A DNA stretch of 61,015 nt from an uncultured Clostridia bacterium (GTDB lineage: Bacteria; Bacillota; Clostridia; TANB77; CAG-508): the NCBI GenBank assembly GCA_948875265.1, contig CAQRYF010000003.1, positions 1 to 61,015 of the forward strand, in the 5' to 3' direction. Each line of letters begins with the position of its first letter. Positions within the stretch are counted from its first letter, which is position 1. A program made the position numbers and the translations under genes. The notes below the pieces were generated by a model that did no database searches, was not told the origin of the DNA, and saw only the letters and a program-made list of their open reading frames with translations. Shown here in pieces: positions 26,843-37,114 of the stretch.

Positions 26843-29800
26843 CTATTGGCAACCTTTAAGGAATTCTGTTACATCATTTAATATCTGTCTTTCATTATTT
26901 GACCCTATTTCTAATGTTATCATTGGTTTTATTCCATTTGAAAATTTAATTTTATTTCCATATTGTTTTACTAAATATGCTATATCTATTTCAAAGTTAT
27001 TTTGCTCAAATGTAAATACCACTGCTGTTTTCCTACTTGCAATTTTTGTAATAGATAATGCCTTTGCTAAATATTTTATTCTTGCTATGTCTATTAAATT
27101 TTCTAATTCTGCTGGCATATTTCCAAACCTATCTATTATTTCATCAATAACATTTTGTATATCTTCTTCTTTTCTACATAAAGCTATATTTTGATATACT
27201 TCTATTTTTTGATTAGAATCAGAAATATATTCATCTGGTATATAACTTGTTACATTCAAATCTATTTGAATATCTATTTCTGGTTTTATTTCAATACCTT
27301 TCATTTCTTTTACTACTTCATCTAGTAAATTACAATATGTATCGTATCCTACTTGTTCTAAATGTCCTGATTGTATTTCACCTAGCAAGCTTCCTGCCCC
27401 TCTTATTTCTAAGTCTCTCATCGCTATTTTAAATCCTGAACCGAAATCAGTAAATTCTTTTATTGCTTTTAATCTTTTATCTGCTACTTCAGATAATAAT
27501 TTATCTTTTTTATATGTTATATATGCATATGCTTGTTTATCAGATCTACCAACTCTTCCACGTATTTGATATAATGAAGCTAGCCCCATTCTATCAGCAT
27601 TTTCTACAATTATAGTATTTGCATTTGGTATATCTATTCCAGATTCCAGTATTGTTGTACATACTAATACATTACTTTTTCCTTCTATAAATTCTTTCAT
27701 GATATCTTCAATTTTTGCCCCTGTCATTTGTCCATGTGCATATACTACATTTGCTTCTGGTATTGATTTCGATATATCTATTGCCTTTTTTTCTATTCCT
27801 TGTACATTATTGAATAAATAGAATACTTGACCTCCTCTTTCTAGTTCTTTTATAATTGCTTCTTTTACTACTTCTGCATCATATTCTAATACATAGGTTT
27901 GAACAGGCCTCCTATTTTGTGGCGGTTCATAAATAACAGACATATCCCTTACTCCAACTATTGACATATGCATAGTTCTTGGTATTGGTGTTGCTGTCAT
28001 TGTCAAAACATCAATATTTGATTTATATTGTTTTATCTTTTCTTTATCTTTTACCCCAAATCGGTGTTCTTCATCTATTATTAATAATCCTAAATCTTTA
28101 AATTCTATATCTTTACTTAATAATCTATGTGTTCCAATTACTACATCTACTTCTCCAAGTTTTAATTTTTTTACTACTTCATCTTGATATTTTTTGCTTT
28201 TAAACCTATTTAAAATTTCAACTTTTATTGCAAATTCACTCATTCTATTTTTGAATTCTTCATATTGTTGTTCTGCCAAAACTGTTGTTGGAACTAGATA
28301 TGCTACTTGCTTTTGGTCCATTACTGCTTTAAATGCTGCTCTTATCGCAACTTCTGTTTTTCCATATCCGACATCTCCACAAAGCAGCCTATCCATTGGC
28401 TTATTTAATTCCATATCTTTTTTTACTTCTTCAATACATCTTAGTTGGTCATCTGTTTCTTGATATGGAAAACTTGCTTCAAATTGATTTTGCCACTCAG
28501 TATCTTTACTAAAAGCATATCCTTGTATTTTCTCCCTTTTTGCATATAATTCAATTAACTCTTTTGCTACTTCTCTTAAATTTTTCTTTACTTTGGCTTT
28601 TGTATTTTCCCATTCTTTGCTACCTAATTTATTTACTTTAGGCTGTATTCTATCTCCACCTATATATTTTCTAATTGAATCTAAGTCATTTGTAGGAATG
28701 TATAAAATATCATCATTTTTATATTTAATTTTTATATAGTCTTTTATCATTCCATCAGCCTTAATTGTATTTACTCCAATATATATACCAATTCCATATT
28801 TTTTATGTACAACATAATCTCCTATTCTCAGGTCAGCAAATACTATTTTTTCGCCTTCTTTAAACTCAGAATGTACAATTTTTTTTCTTCTTTTTTCTCC
28901 ATTTATTAATTCATCTGCAGAGATTACAATCTCATTTAAATCATAGCATTCAAATCCAGATGATAGTTTTCCCATTCCAATTGTAACTATACTTTCACTT
29001 GATTTGACTATAATAGTTTGATTTAGTTTTTCTTCTATTTTACAAATAATTTCTTGTTCTTCTAAAATTTTTTGTAATTTCTTTGCTTTTTCCTTAGTAT
29101 CTACAAGTAAATATATTTTCTTCTTATCTTTTATAGATTTTTTTAATTCTTTAAATAGATTTTCAATTTCACTTTTATAATAATTAATTTCTCTATAATT
29201 AAATTTGTATTTTTCTGATTCTATTGTACTTCCGAGTATCTTGTTTATAAATATATATCAGTTGCTTTTTATTTAATATTGTTTCAATTTCCTCGAAATT
29301 GTAAATGTTTAATATTGCTTGTGGTACAATTTTTTCTTTTTCAATTAATGCGTTTATTAAATTTTTATTATCTTGTATAATATTTTTTGCTCTTTGATTT
29401 ATTTTCCCTATTTCATCAATAAATATATTATAATTGTTATTTAAATAATCAATAACAGTTTCTTGTTTTTCATAGAAACAATCCATATATTTATCTATCT
29501 TACTTATATAATTTCCTGCTTTTATTTGTTCTATATCTTCTTGTATAATTTCTTTTTGATTTTTACTTTCTGCTATCTTCTCTATTTTTTTACAGACTTT
29601 TTCAATATTGTTTTCTAAAATATATTCATGTGCTGGATATATTGTTGCTTTTTCTAATGTATTAATTGACCTTTGGCTTGAAATATTGAAGTTTCTAATT
29701 GAGTCTACTTCATCTCCCCAAAACTCAATTCTAATTCCCATAGTTTCATTTATGGAGATATCTAAAATTCCTCCTCTTACACTAAATTGACCTCTTCCTT

Positions 29801-30299
29801 CAATAAGTTCATATCTTGTATATCCTAAATTCACTAATTTTTGTTTTATTTCTTCTAACTTATATGACTCTCCTACTTTAAATTTAAGTTCATTTTTATA
29901 TAAAGTCTCCCTTGAAGGTATCTTTTGCATTATAGCTTCTATAGTAGTTATGATGATTAAATTCTTTTTTGATATAATTTCGTTTAATGCCTCAATTCTT
30001 TGGTATGGTAATTCCTTACTTTCTGCAATATAATCATAAGTCACAACTTCTTTTTTTGGAAAAAATATTACTTTATCTGTAAAACATTTAATATCTTCAT
30101 AAATCTTTTTTGCTTGTATTTCATTATATGTAATTATACAAATTGGTTTTTTTCCAAATTCATTTATAGCAGTTCCAACTTGTACCATTCCCACGTCAGT
30201 TAAGCCCGATATTGCTATCGGACTTTGTTTGTTTTCTATTTGTTTTAGTAAATCTATAAATTTGGTTGATTTACCTAATTCTCCTAATATGGTATTCAT
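26843..30299 (-). CDS. mfd: Transcription-repair coupling factor Mfd, split by a +1 shift at CGGA
   Basis: Read with a one-base skip at 29234 this is an 1151-aa Mfd, the normal length. The first part (about 355 aa) has the UvrB-like N-terminal module (SGLTDVGMVQVGTAINEF, FPKKEVVTYDYIAESKELPYQRIEAL). The second has the RNAP-interacting domain (DLRIGDYVVHKKYGIGIYIG), then the RecG-like helicase: GDVGYGKTEVAIRAAF, DEEHRFG, TATPIPRT and RGRVGRSD, and the TRCF C-terminal domain. The zero frame at the break reads ACT CGG A. Dropping the C gives DTGSTIESEKYKFNYREINYY and opens the frame through the 220 bases with no zero-frame ORF. Mfd removes stalled RNA polymerase at lesions, so complete loss would be surprising. 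Confidence 0.88.
29231..29234 (-). other. CGGA +1 recoding site in mfd
   Basis: The minus strand reads ACT CGG A. Skipping the C at 29234 gives ACT GGA and restores the mfd frame; without it a stop follows 9 codons later. Confidence 0.7.
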
Positions 30300-30422
30300 G
30301 TTTTTCTCCTAATTCACAAAAAACTATGTTAGATTTTTATTTGTTATTCATTATACTATATTTTTTATATAATTTAAAGCCCTAATTGTTATTTTCCTTT
30401 ATTTCCTTTATTTTTATATTGC

Positions 30423-30451
30423 TTGATTATTTATGTTAATTATGATATAAT
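30423..30451 (+). promoter_or_regulatory. Promoter of the Cys-rich small protein gene
   Basis: TTGATT (30423-30428), a 17-base spacer and TATAAT (30446-30451). The transcript would begin near 30458 and include the CCTCAAT...ATTGAGG hairpin at about 30480-30502 just before the ribosome site. Confidence 0.65.
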
Positions 30452-30516
30452 ATATTTGTAACGTAAATTAGCAGCAAAGACCTCAATAAAAATTCATTGA
30501 GGCAGAAAGGAACTTA

Positions 30517-30672
30517 ATGTTTAATCAACCAGGATGCCCAAATGGGTATAATTTTCAAGAGTGTGATGGAACTCAAAAAAAACAAGAAGGACTAGTTTGC
30601 AATTCTTGTGCAGCTTGCAAAAAAGCTAAAGAAAAAATTTTAGGAAGTATAGATAAAAAGTCTAATACTTAA
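30517..30672 (+). CDS. 51-aa cysteine-rich protein of unknown function
   Basis: Begins MFNQPGCPNGYNFQECDG and has five cysteines: C7, C16, C28, C31 and C34, the last three as CNSCAACKK. The spacing resembles a small zinc- or metal-binding knuckle but matches no family I know. There is no signal peptide, so it should be cytoplasmic. The case for a real gene is strong: a consensus promoter, AAAGGA 5 nt before the ATG, a leader hairpin and a good terminator right after the stop. Confidence 0.7.
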   Translation: MFNQPGCPNGYNFQECDGTQKKQEGLVCNSCAACKKAKEKILGSIDKKSNT

Positions 30673-30683
30673 ACACTAGTCTA

Positions 30684-30718
30684 AAAAATACTATTCTTTA
30701 AATAGAATAGTATTTTTT
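30684..30718 (+). terminator. Terminator of the Cys-rich small protein gene
   Basis: AAAATACTATTCT pairs with AGAATAGTATTTT around a short loop and is followed by T-rich sequence, 11 bases after the stop. Confidence 0.8.
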
Positions 30719-30817
30719 CTATTTATATATTAAATTTGCATTTAATCCTATTTTATGTTAATATATATGTGTAGCATTTTAATTTTGTTGCATTCGAGGA
30801 AAAATGGAGGTATTACA

Positions 30818-31105
30818 ATGAATACAAAATTAGGAACTTTCTACTTAAAAACCTATAGTATTGCTCGTCCAAATCAAGACATTATAGAAAAAATGGAACA
30901 GGCAATCGATAATGCTTCTAATATTCCTTTACGTAAAGCTCGTTCTATTGCTCGTGATTCTTCTGATAAATCAGAAGTTGAAAAATTAGCAATAGAGCTT
31001 ATTGATGAAGGAAAATTAGAACATGAATTATTTGTTGCAAATGGTAGTGCTGAGCGGGTATGCCTTAATCTGAAAAAGCATACTATTGAATTGACTAGTT
31101 TCTAA
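30818..31105 (+). CDS. Conserved-looking small protein, unknown function
   Basis: 95 aa from the ATG at 30818, with GGAGG 7 nt upstream. The frame is open earlier but without a ribosome site. It is mostly helical and charged: QDIIEKMEQAIDNASNIP, LRKARSIARDSSDKSEVEKLAIELIDEGKLEHELF. It has no cysteine pairs or membrane segment. Near the C-terminus it has one of the few in-frame CGG codons in the window (GAG CGG GTA, at 31054-31056). If that C were skipped the protein would end seven residues later as ...AEGYALI. No family is recognised. Confidence 0.6.
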   Translation: MNTKLGTFYLKTYSIARPNQDIIEKMEQAIDNASNIPLRKARSIARDSSDKSEVEKLAIELIDEGKLEHELFVANGSAERVCLNLKKHTIELTSF

Positions 31106-31117
31106 ACTCCAGCTTTT

Positions 31118-31153
31118 AAGAAGGAATAGCTAGCTTATAGCTCATTCCTTCTT
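31118..31153. terminator. Bidirectional terminator between the 95-aa gene and topB
   Basis: AAGAAGGAATAGCT pairs with AGCTCATTCCTTCTT. T-rich sequence follows on the plus side. It lies 13 bases after one stop and 5 before the convergent topB stop. Confidence 0.75.
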
Positions 31154-31158
31154 TTCTT

Positions 31159-33153
31159 TTACATTTTTATAACCAATTTATCAAATTTAGAACGAATATA
31201 TTTATCTAATTTTCCCATAAATTCATCTGGTTTAATCTGTTTTTTTGCTACCATATCTAATCCCTTTTCCCAACTTGCTGTTAATTTTGGATTTAATATA
31301 TCTGGCATAGAAGTATATACAATATCATATATAGTCTCCCCTTTTAAAGTTGGGGTTATAATTTGAGTTTTGTTATTTACCTCAATATATTTTATCTTTT
31401 CAAGTTTTTTCATAATTTCAGCTCTTGTTGCGCTTGTTCCAATACCTGCACCTTTTATTTGCTCTCTTAATTCCTCTTCTTCTATTAGTTTTCCCGCATT
31501 TTCCATAGCAAGGATAATAGAACCTGAATTATATCTAGTTGGTGGTGAAGTTTCCGCTTCTTTTAGTTCAAAGTTTTTAGCCTCTACTTCTTGTCCCTTT
31601 TTCAAGTTTTTTAATATCTCTAAATCTGCTTGTTTGTCCTCTTTTTGGTTATTATTTTCCACATTTTTGTTATCTTCTGTGGACTTTTTATTGTTTTTTT
31701 CATTTGGTCTCAATATTTCTAAAAATCCTTGTTTTACACAAACTTTTCCACTAGTAAAAAAGGTCTCTATAGTCTTATTATTTTCTATTGCTTCTTCTAC
31801 TTCAATTGTTACTTGTATTTTACTATATTCTGCTGGTGGATAAAAAATAGCAATGAATCTTTTTACTATTAATTTATATACTTGTTTTTGTAATTCTGGT
31901 AATTGATTTAAATTTTCATATCCTTGTCCTGTTGGTATTATTGCATAGTGATCTGTTATTTTACTATCATTTACATATTTTGTTTTTATTAAATTTGTAG
32001 AATATTTTTCCTTTACCATTTTCGTTATATATCCTTGAACTTCTTCATCTTTAAATCCCCTTGCGATTCCATTTAAATTTTTAGTTATTTCTTTGGCAAC
32101 TGCAGTTGATAATACTCTTGCATCAGTCCTTGGATATGTAACAAGCTTTTTCTCATATAAATTTTGTATAATCTCTAAAGTTTCATCTGGTTTTATTTTA
32201 AACCTTTTTGTACATTCATTTTGTATTTCTGCTAAGTTAAATAATAATGGTGCATTTTCTTTTTGTTTTGATTTTTTTAGATTTATAATTTTTGCTTTTT
32301 TATCTTGTAGGCTACTAATAAATTGTTTAGCTTCTTCCTCTTTTTTGAACCCTGATTCATTATAAAGCTTTGGTGACTCAAACATTTTTGATTTTTCATT
32401 TACTTTCCATTCTGCCTTAAATGATGCATTATTATCACCGAATTCTCCAATTACTTTATAATATTTTGTTTTTATAAAATTTCTTATTTCTCTTTCTCTT
32501 GAAACTATCATTCCCAGAACGCAGGTCATAACACGTCCTACTGAAATTGAGGCCCTTTCTTCATTTATCTTATTTGCAAGTGTCTTTCCATATATTATTG
32601 ATAATAATCTTGAAAAATTAATTCCAATTAAATAGTCCTCTTTAGCTCTTAAATATGCACTATCAGATAAACTATCATATTCTGATAAGTCTTTTGCTTC
32701 TTTTATACCTCTTACAATTTCTTCTTCTGTTTGAGAGTCAATCCATACTCTTTTCATTCTAGCTTTAGGATTTGGTTTAGCCATCATAAACACTAATCTT
32801 TGTATATACTCTCCCTCTCGTCCCGAGTCTCCAGCATTATAAATTTCTTCAATATCTTCTCTTTGCATTAATTGCTTTATTATATTAAATTGATTTTGTA
32901 CAGCTGGAATAGTTTCATATTTCCACTGAGTTGGAATAAATGGTAATGTATCCAATCTCCAAAATTTTAAATTTTTATCATATTTTTCTGGATAGCTCAT
33001 AGTTACTAAATGTCCTACACACCAAGTAATTATCCATTCATTTGATTCTAAATATCCATTTTTTCTATTAGTTGTAATTTTTAATGCTTTTGCAAATTCC
33101 ATTGCAACTGATGGCTTTTCTGTTATTAATAGTTTCTTGCCCAATTTTATCAT
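31159..33153 (-). CDS. topB: DNA topoisomerase III
   Basis: A 664-aa type IA topoisomerase. It has a TOPRIM domain at the start (KKLLITEKPSVAMEFAKAL and YNAGDSGREGEYI), the domain order of TopB, and the active-site tyrosine in KLVTYPRTDARVLS near residue 330. GAGIGTSATRAEIMKKL lies near residue 585. No zinc-finger tail is present, unlike topA in this window. It decatenates DNA and resolves recombination intermediates. A TTG three codons after the ATG has AAAGG at a better distance, so initiation at 33144 is possible. It follows the HD-domain gene by 3 nt, so they are probably co-transcribed. Confidence 0.93.
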   Translation of the reverse strand: MIKLGKKLLITEKPSVAMEFAKALKITTNRKNGYLESNEWIITWCVGHLVTMSYPEKYDKNLKFWRLDTLPFIPTQWKYETIPAVQNQFNIIKQLMQREDIEEIYNAGDSGREGEYIQRLVFMMAKPNPKARMKRVWIDSQTEEEIVRGIKEAKDLSEYDSLSDSAYLRAKEDYLIGINFSRLLSIIYGKTLANKINEERASISVGRVMTCVLGMIVSREREIRNFIKTKYYKVIGEFGDNNASFKAEWKVNEKSKMFESPKLYNESGFKKEEEAKQFISSLQDKKAKIINLKKSKQKENAPLLFNLAEIQNECTKRFKIKPDETLEIIQNLYEKKLVTYPRTDARVLSTAVAKEITKNLNGIARGFKDEEVQGYITKMVKEKYSTNLIKTKYVNDSKITDHYAIIPTGQGYENLNQLPELQKQVYKLIVKRFIAIFYPPAEYSKIQVTIEVEEAIENNKTIETFFTSGKVCVKQGFLEILRPNEKNNKKSTEDNKNVENNNQKEDKQADLEILKNLKKGQEVEAKNFELKEAETSPPTRYNSGSIILAMENAGKLIEEEELREQIKGAGIGTSATRAEIMKKLEKIKYIEVNNKTQIITPTLKGETIYDIVYTSMPDILNPKLTASWEKGLDMVAKKQIKPDEFMGKLDKYIRSKFDKLVIKM

Positions 33154-33156
33154 CCT

Positions 33157-33930
33157 TTATTTTATTTTTTCTCCAATATATCTATTTGCAAACTCTTGTA
33201 TTTCTCTCATTCTTTTTTTAGTTTCTATATCTTGGTATTTTACTCTTTCTACTATTTTATCTATATATCTATTTTGTTTTATTATTTTTAGGCTTTCTTT
33301 ATAATTTATATCATATATATATCCAATCCATACTACCATTTGGTCTATATTACTTTTCATATTTTCATATGGAACTAATTCTTCTTTTAAAAATTTCTCA
33401 TATACATTTTGACTTAATTGTTCTTCTGCTATATTACTACTTTCAAAATTCACTGCATTTTTTAAATCTTCTGTTGTTACAATATGATATATATCTAACT
33501 TATCCGCATCACGAATTATTTTAGAATGTAATAATTCTATTTCATTCATACATTCTTCTATTTTGTATTTATTATGATTTTTTATTGCCTTGTATATAAT
33601 TTTATCATAAGTATCTTCTTTAATAAAATCTCTAATATGACCTTCATCAAATAAAGTAATTAATCCTTGTTCTGCATGGTCTATACTTTTTGAATCTAGA
33701 TATGTATTGTAAATCTTTATTTGTTCAAATCTACCTATGTCATGTAATAATCCTATTAATCTGGCTAAATTTTGTTGTTCTTCACTTAAATTTAATTCTT
33801 GTGCAATTTTTAGAGAATTTTCTGATACTCTATAAGTATGTGCAATTTTCACTTTAATTCTATTGTTAGTATTATCGTAGTTTTCTATAAATTTTTTAAA
33901 TTCTATTTTTGCCTTTGTTATATCTATCAT
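33157..33930 (-). CDS. HD-domain phosphohydrolase
   Basis: A 257-aa protein. The metal-binding HD motif is in LIGLLHDIGRFEQIKIY, with an upstream H in KIAHTYRVSENSLKIA, further His residues in SIDHAEQG and KNHNKYKI, and IRDADKLDIYHI as the distal Asp. This is the HD fold of phosphatases and phosphodiesterases acting on nucleotides. It has no sensory or GGDEF domain. The stop is 3 nt before topB in the same direction. The substrate is unknown. Confidence 0.85.
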   Translation of the reverse strand: MIDITKAKIEFKKFIENYDNTNNRIKVKIAHTYRVSENSLKIAQELNLSEEQQNLARLIGLLHDIGRFEQIKIYNTYLDSKSIDHAEQGLITLFDEGHIRDFIKEDTYDKIIYKAIKNHNKYKIEECMNEIELLHSKIIRDADKLDIYHIVTTEDLKNAVNFESSNIAEEQLSQNVYEKFLKEELVPYENMKSNIDQMVVWIGYIYDINYKESLKIIKQNRYIDKIVERVKYQDIETKKRMREIQEFANRYIGEKIK

Positions 33931-34001
33931 TTTTATACCTCGTTTGAAATTGTATCATTTTTTATTTTTTTGTGCAAGTTTACTAAAAAGCTTTATTTCT
34001 C

Positions 34002-34030
34002 TTGAATTTTTGGGTTCTTTGTTATATAAT
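34002..34030 (+). promoter_or_regulatory. Promoter of leuS
   Basis: TTGAAT (34002-34007), 17 bases and TATAAT (34025-34030), giving a leader of only about 35 bases. There is no room for a T-box riboswitch. Confidence 0.7.
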
Positions 34031-34070
34031 ACCATAAATTAGAAAAGGATTCTGAAAGGAGTATTTATTT

Positions 34071-36461
34071 ATGGAATATAGATTTAATGAAATTGAAAGA
34101 AAATGGCAAAATTATTGGGATGAAAATAAAACATTTTTTACTGATGTTTGGGATTTTTCTAAACCTAAATTTTATGCTTTAGATATGTTTCCTTACCCAT
34201 CTGGCCAAGGTCTTCATGTTGGACATCCAGAAGGATATACAGCAACTGATATTGTATCTAGAATGAAGAGAATGCAAGGATATAATGTTTTACATCCAAT
34301 GGGTTGGGATGCTTTTGGTTTACCTGCTGAACAATATGCTATTAAAACAGGAAATCATCCAGCTGGATTTACAAAACAAAATATAGAAACATTTAAAAAA
34401 CAATTAAAAATGCTTGGTCTATCTTTTGACTGGGATAAGGAAATTTCTACTTGTGATCCAAACTATTACAAATGGACTCAATGGATTTTCAAAAAATTAT
34501 ATGAAGATGGATTAGCTAAATTAGTTGAAATGCCTGTTAACTGGTGTGAAGGATTAGGATGCGTTTTATCTAATGATGAAGTTATAAATGGTAGAAGTGA
34601 AAGAGGGGATTTTCCTGTTGTTCGTAAAAATATGAAACAATGGGTACTAGATATACCAAAATATGCAGATATCTTATTAGATGGGTTAGATGACTTAGAT
34701 TGGCCTGAATCCACTAAAGAAATTCAAAGAAATTGGATTGGAAAATCTGAAGGTGCAGAGGTAAAATTCGAAGTTGCAAATTCTGATAACCTTGATTTTA
34801 CAGTATTTACTACAAGACCTGATACTTTGTTCGGTGCAACATACTGTGTTTTAGCTCCTGAACTTGATTTAGTAGACAAAATTACCTCGGCTGAACAAAA
34901 ACAATCTGTTAATGATTACAAAATACTAGCCGCTTCTAAATCTGATTTAGAAAGAACTGAATTAAACAAAGAAAAAACAGGTGTATTTACTGGTAGTTAT
35001 GCTATCAACCCTGTAAATGGAAAAGAAATTCCTATTTGGATTTCTGATTATGTTTTATCAACTTATGGAACAGGATGCATTATGGCTGTTCCAGCTCATG
35101 ATCAAAGAGATTATGAATTTGCAACTAAGTTTGACATTGATATAATCCCTGTATTAGAAGGTGGAAATATTGAAACTGAAGCATTTACAGGAGATGGATT
35201 ACATATCAACTCTAGTTTCTTAGATGGATTAAATAAAGAAGATGCTATTTCTAAAATTATTGAATGGTTAGAGGAAAATAAAGTTGGAACAAAAAAGGTA
35301 AATTATAAGCTTCGTGAATGGATATTTGCAAGACAACGTTATTGGGGCGAGCCAATTCCAATTGTTTATTTAGATGATGAAATGAAAGCTTTAGCTGATT
35401 CTGAGTTACCTTTAGTATTACCAGAATTAGAAGATTATGCTCCATCTAAATCTGGTGCTTCTCCTTTAGATAAAGCAACTGATTGGATTAATACAAACTT
35501 TGAAGGTAAATCAGTTAAAAGAGAAACTAGTACAATGCCAGGAAGTGCAGGATCTAGTTGGTATTTCTTAAGATATATTGACCCAAAAAATAATGATGAA
35601 TTTGCTAATAAAAAATTACTTGAATATTGGATGCCAGTAGACTTATATGTAGGCGGTCCAGAACATGCAGTAGGACATTTATTATATTCTAGATTTTGGA
35701 ATAATTATTTATATAATAAAGGATATGTTCCTGTTAAAGAACCATTTGCAAAACTTCGTCATCAAGGTATGATTTTAGGTACAAATGGTGAAAAAATGAG
35801 CAAATCAAAAGGAAATGTTATTAATCCTGATGATATGGTTAAACAATATGGTGCAGATAGTTTAAGAGTATATGAAATGTTTATGGGGCCTATTGATAGT
35901 GCAAAGCCTTGGGATCCAAATGGAATTGATGGCTCTAAAAAATTCTTAGATAGAGTTTGGAGATTATATACTGAATCTAATAAAATAAAAGATGAACCCA
36001 ATGATAATTTGGAACTAGTATATAATTATACTGTTAAAAAGGTAACAAATGACTATGAAACCATGAATTTTAATACTGCTATTTCTCAAATGATGATTTT
36101 TGTAAATAGTGTAAATAAAGAAGATATATTCCCTAAAGAATATGCCGAAGGATTTTTAAAATTATTAAATCCAGTTGCTCCTCACATTACTGAAGAATTA
36201 TGGAACATTTTAGGTCATAACAATACTATTTCTTATGAAAAGTGGCCTGAATATGATGATTCAAAGACTACTAGTGATACTATTACTTTACCAATTCAGT
36301 TTAATGGAAAATTGAAATCTACAATAAAAATTAGTTTAAATGAAGATGAAAGTTCTGTTAAAGAAAAAGTTCATAAAGCAATTGATTCTAAATTAGATGG
36401 TAAAACAATTGTGAAAGAAATTTATATTAAAAATAAAATTTATAATATTGTTGTAAAATAA
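34071..36461 (+). CDS. leuS: Leucyl-tRNA synthetase
   Basis: A 796-aa class I synthetase. The HIGH motif is HVGH in PYPSGQGLHVGHPEGY near residue 47, and the KMSKS loop is GEKMSKSKGN near residue 578. The editing domain (about 220-410) contains TTRPDTLFGATY and GTGCIMAVPAHDQRDYEFA with the conserved Asp. REWIFARQRYWGEPIP and the zinc/leucine-specific region are normal. Length is typical. AAAGGAG precedes the ATG, and a terminator follows at 36469-36507. It is a single plus-strand gene with a short leader, and I see no T-box. Confidence 0.98.
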   Translation: MEYRFNEIERKWQNYWDENKTFFTDVWDFSKPKFYALDMFPYPSGQGLHVGHPEGYTATDIVSRMKRMQGYNVLHPMGWDAFGLPAEQYAIKTGNHPAGFTKQNIETFKKQLKMLGLSFDWDKEISTCDPNYYKWTQWIFKKLYEDGLAKLVEMPVNWCEGLGCVLSNDEVINGRSERGDFPVVRKNMKQWVLDIPKYADILLDGLDDLDWPESTKEIQRNWIGKSEGAEVKFEVANSDNLDFTVFTTRPDTLFGATYCVLAPELDLVDKITSAEQKQSVNDYKILAASKSDLERTELNKEKTGVFTGSYAINPVNGKEIPIWISDYVLSTYGTGCIMAVPAHDQRDYEFATKFDIDIIPVLEGGNIETEAFTGDGLHINSSFLDGLNKEDAISKIIEWLEENKVGTKKVNYKLREWIFARQRYWGEPIPIVYLDDEMKALADSELPLVLPELEDYAPSKSGASPLDKATDWINTNFEGKSVKRETSTMPGSAGSSWYFLRYIDPKNNDEFANKKLLEYWMPVDLYVGGPEHAVGHLLYSRFWNNYLYNKGYVPVKEPFAKLRHQGMILGTNGEKMSKSKGNVINPDDMVKQYGADSLRVYEMFMGPIDSAKPWDPNGIDGSKKFLDRVWRLYTESNKIKDEPNDNLELVYNYTVKKVTNDYETMNFNTAISQMMIFVNSVNKEDIFPKEYAEGFLKLLNPVAPHITEELWNILGHNNTISYEKWPEYDDSKTTSDTITLPIQFNGKLKSTIKISLNEDESSVKEKVHKAIDSKLDGKTIVKEIYIKNKIYNIVVK

Positions 36462-36468
36462 TATTAGG

Positions 36469-36507
36469 GCCTATTAGAATTTATATTTTATTTAAGTTCT
36501 AATAGGC
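36469..36507 (+). terminator. Terminator of leuS
   Basis: GCCTATTAGAA pairs with TTCTAATAGGC, then TTTTATA. It sits 8 bases after the stop. Confidence 0.8.
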
Positions 36508-36509
36508 TT

Positions 36510-36824
36510 TTATAAACCCTGAACTTTAGATTTTAAATAATATATTTGATCATCTTGTTTTTCTATTTGATTTTCACAAGAGCTGATTCTTTTTTCATGA
36601 AAATCTAACTTTTCAGAGTGGACTGTAAATGCATCGAATAACATAGCTAATTTTTCTCCGTGTTCAACTTCTATTCTAGCTACTGCCCCGCTAATTCTGT
36701 GTAGTTCTTCTTTGATTTTCGGTATTTCTTTTAGTTCTTGCTTTATCTCTTTTATTTGTTCTTGCATTTCTGGTATTACTTTTAATTGTTCTTTTATTTC
36801 TTTTTGTCCTTTGTATAGTTCCAA
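36510..36824 (-). CDS. Coiled-coil protein, unknown function
   Basis: At least 104 aa, almost entirely heptad-like: EIKEQLKVIPEMQEQIKEIKQELKEIPKIKEELHRI, then a short break, then HEKRISSCENQIEKQDDQIYYLK. No membrane segment is seen. I list the first conventional start, the TTG at 36822-36824. However, the frame is open upstream, and the only strong ribosome site, AAAGGAGG at about 36863-36870, lies 8 nt before an in-frame ATA at 36852-36854. This suggests a 114-aa protein with a non-standard start. No family recognised. Confidence 0.6.
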   Translation of the reverse strand: MELYKGQKEIKEQLKVIPEMQEQIKEIKQELKEIPKIKEELHRISGAVARIEVEHGEKLAMLFDAFTVHSEKLDFHEKRISSCENQIEKQDDQIYYLKSKVQGL

Positions 36825-37114
36825 TAATATTTCATTTTCTTTTAAGTTTTCTATTTTTGTTTCCTCCTTTCTATTTTTTTAATATTATAATATTAATTGT
36901 GTTAGTTATTATATCTTGATAGAATTTATATGTCAAGAAAAACTCATAGACAAATTTCGACAAATCATATCTAAAGCACTTGTATTACTATGTTTTAAAA
37001 TCGAATTTTTTTATTTTTTGTCATTAAAGTGTAATTAATATTTAATACTTCTGAAATATATCATTATATTTTTTATAGTATAATATTGTTAGATGATATT
37101 AAGGAGAATTATAG

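Noticed and set aside
29231..29256. Placing the mfd shift in the ATATAT tract at about 29250
   Set aside because: An indel there would also open the frame, but the nearby CGG site restores it with one change and matches the other four genes. The protein on both readings is plausible for a few residues, so this site is the least certain of the five.
33931..34070. T-box riboswitch upstream of leuS
   Set aside because: The promoter is only about 35 bases before the ATG, and no specifier stem or T-box sequence is present.
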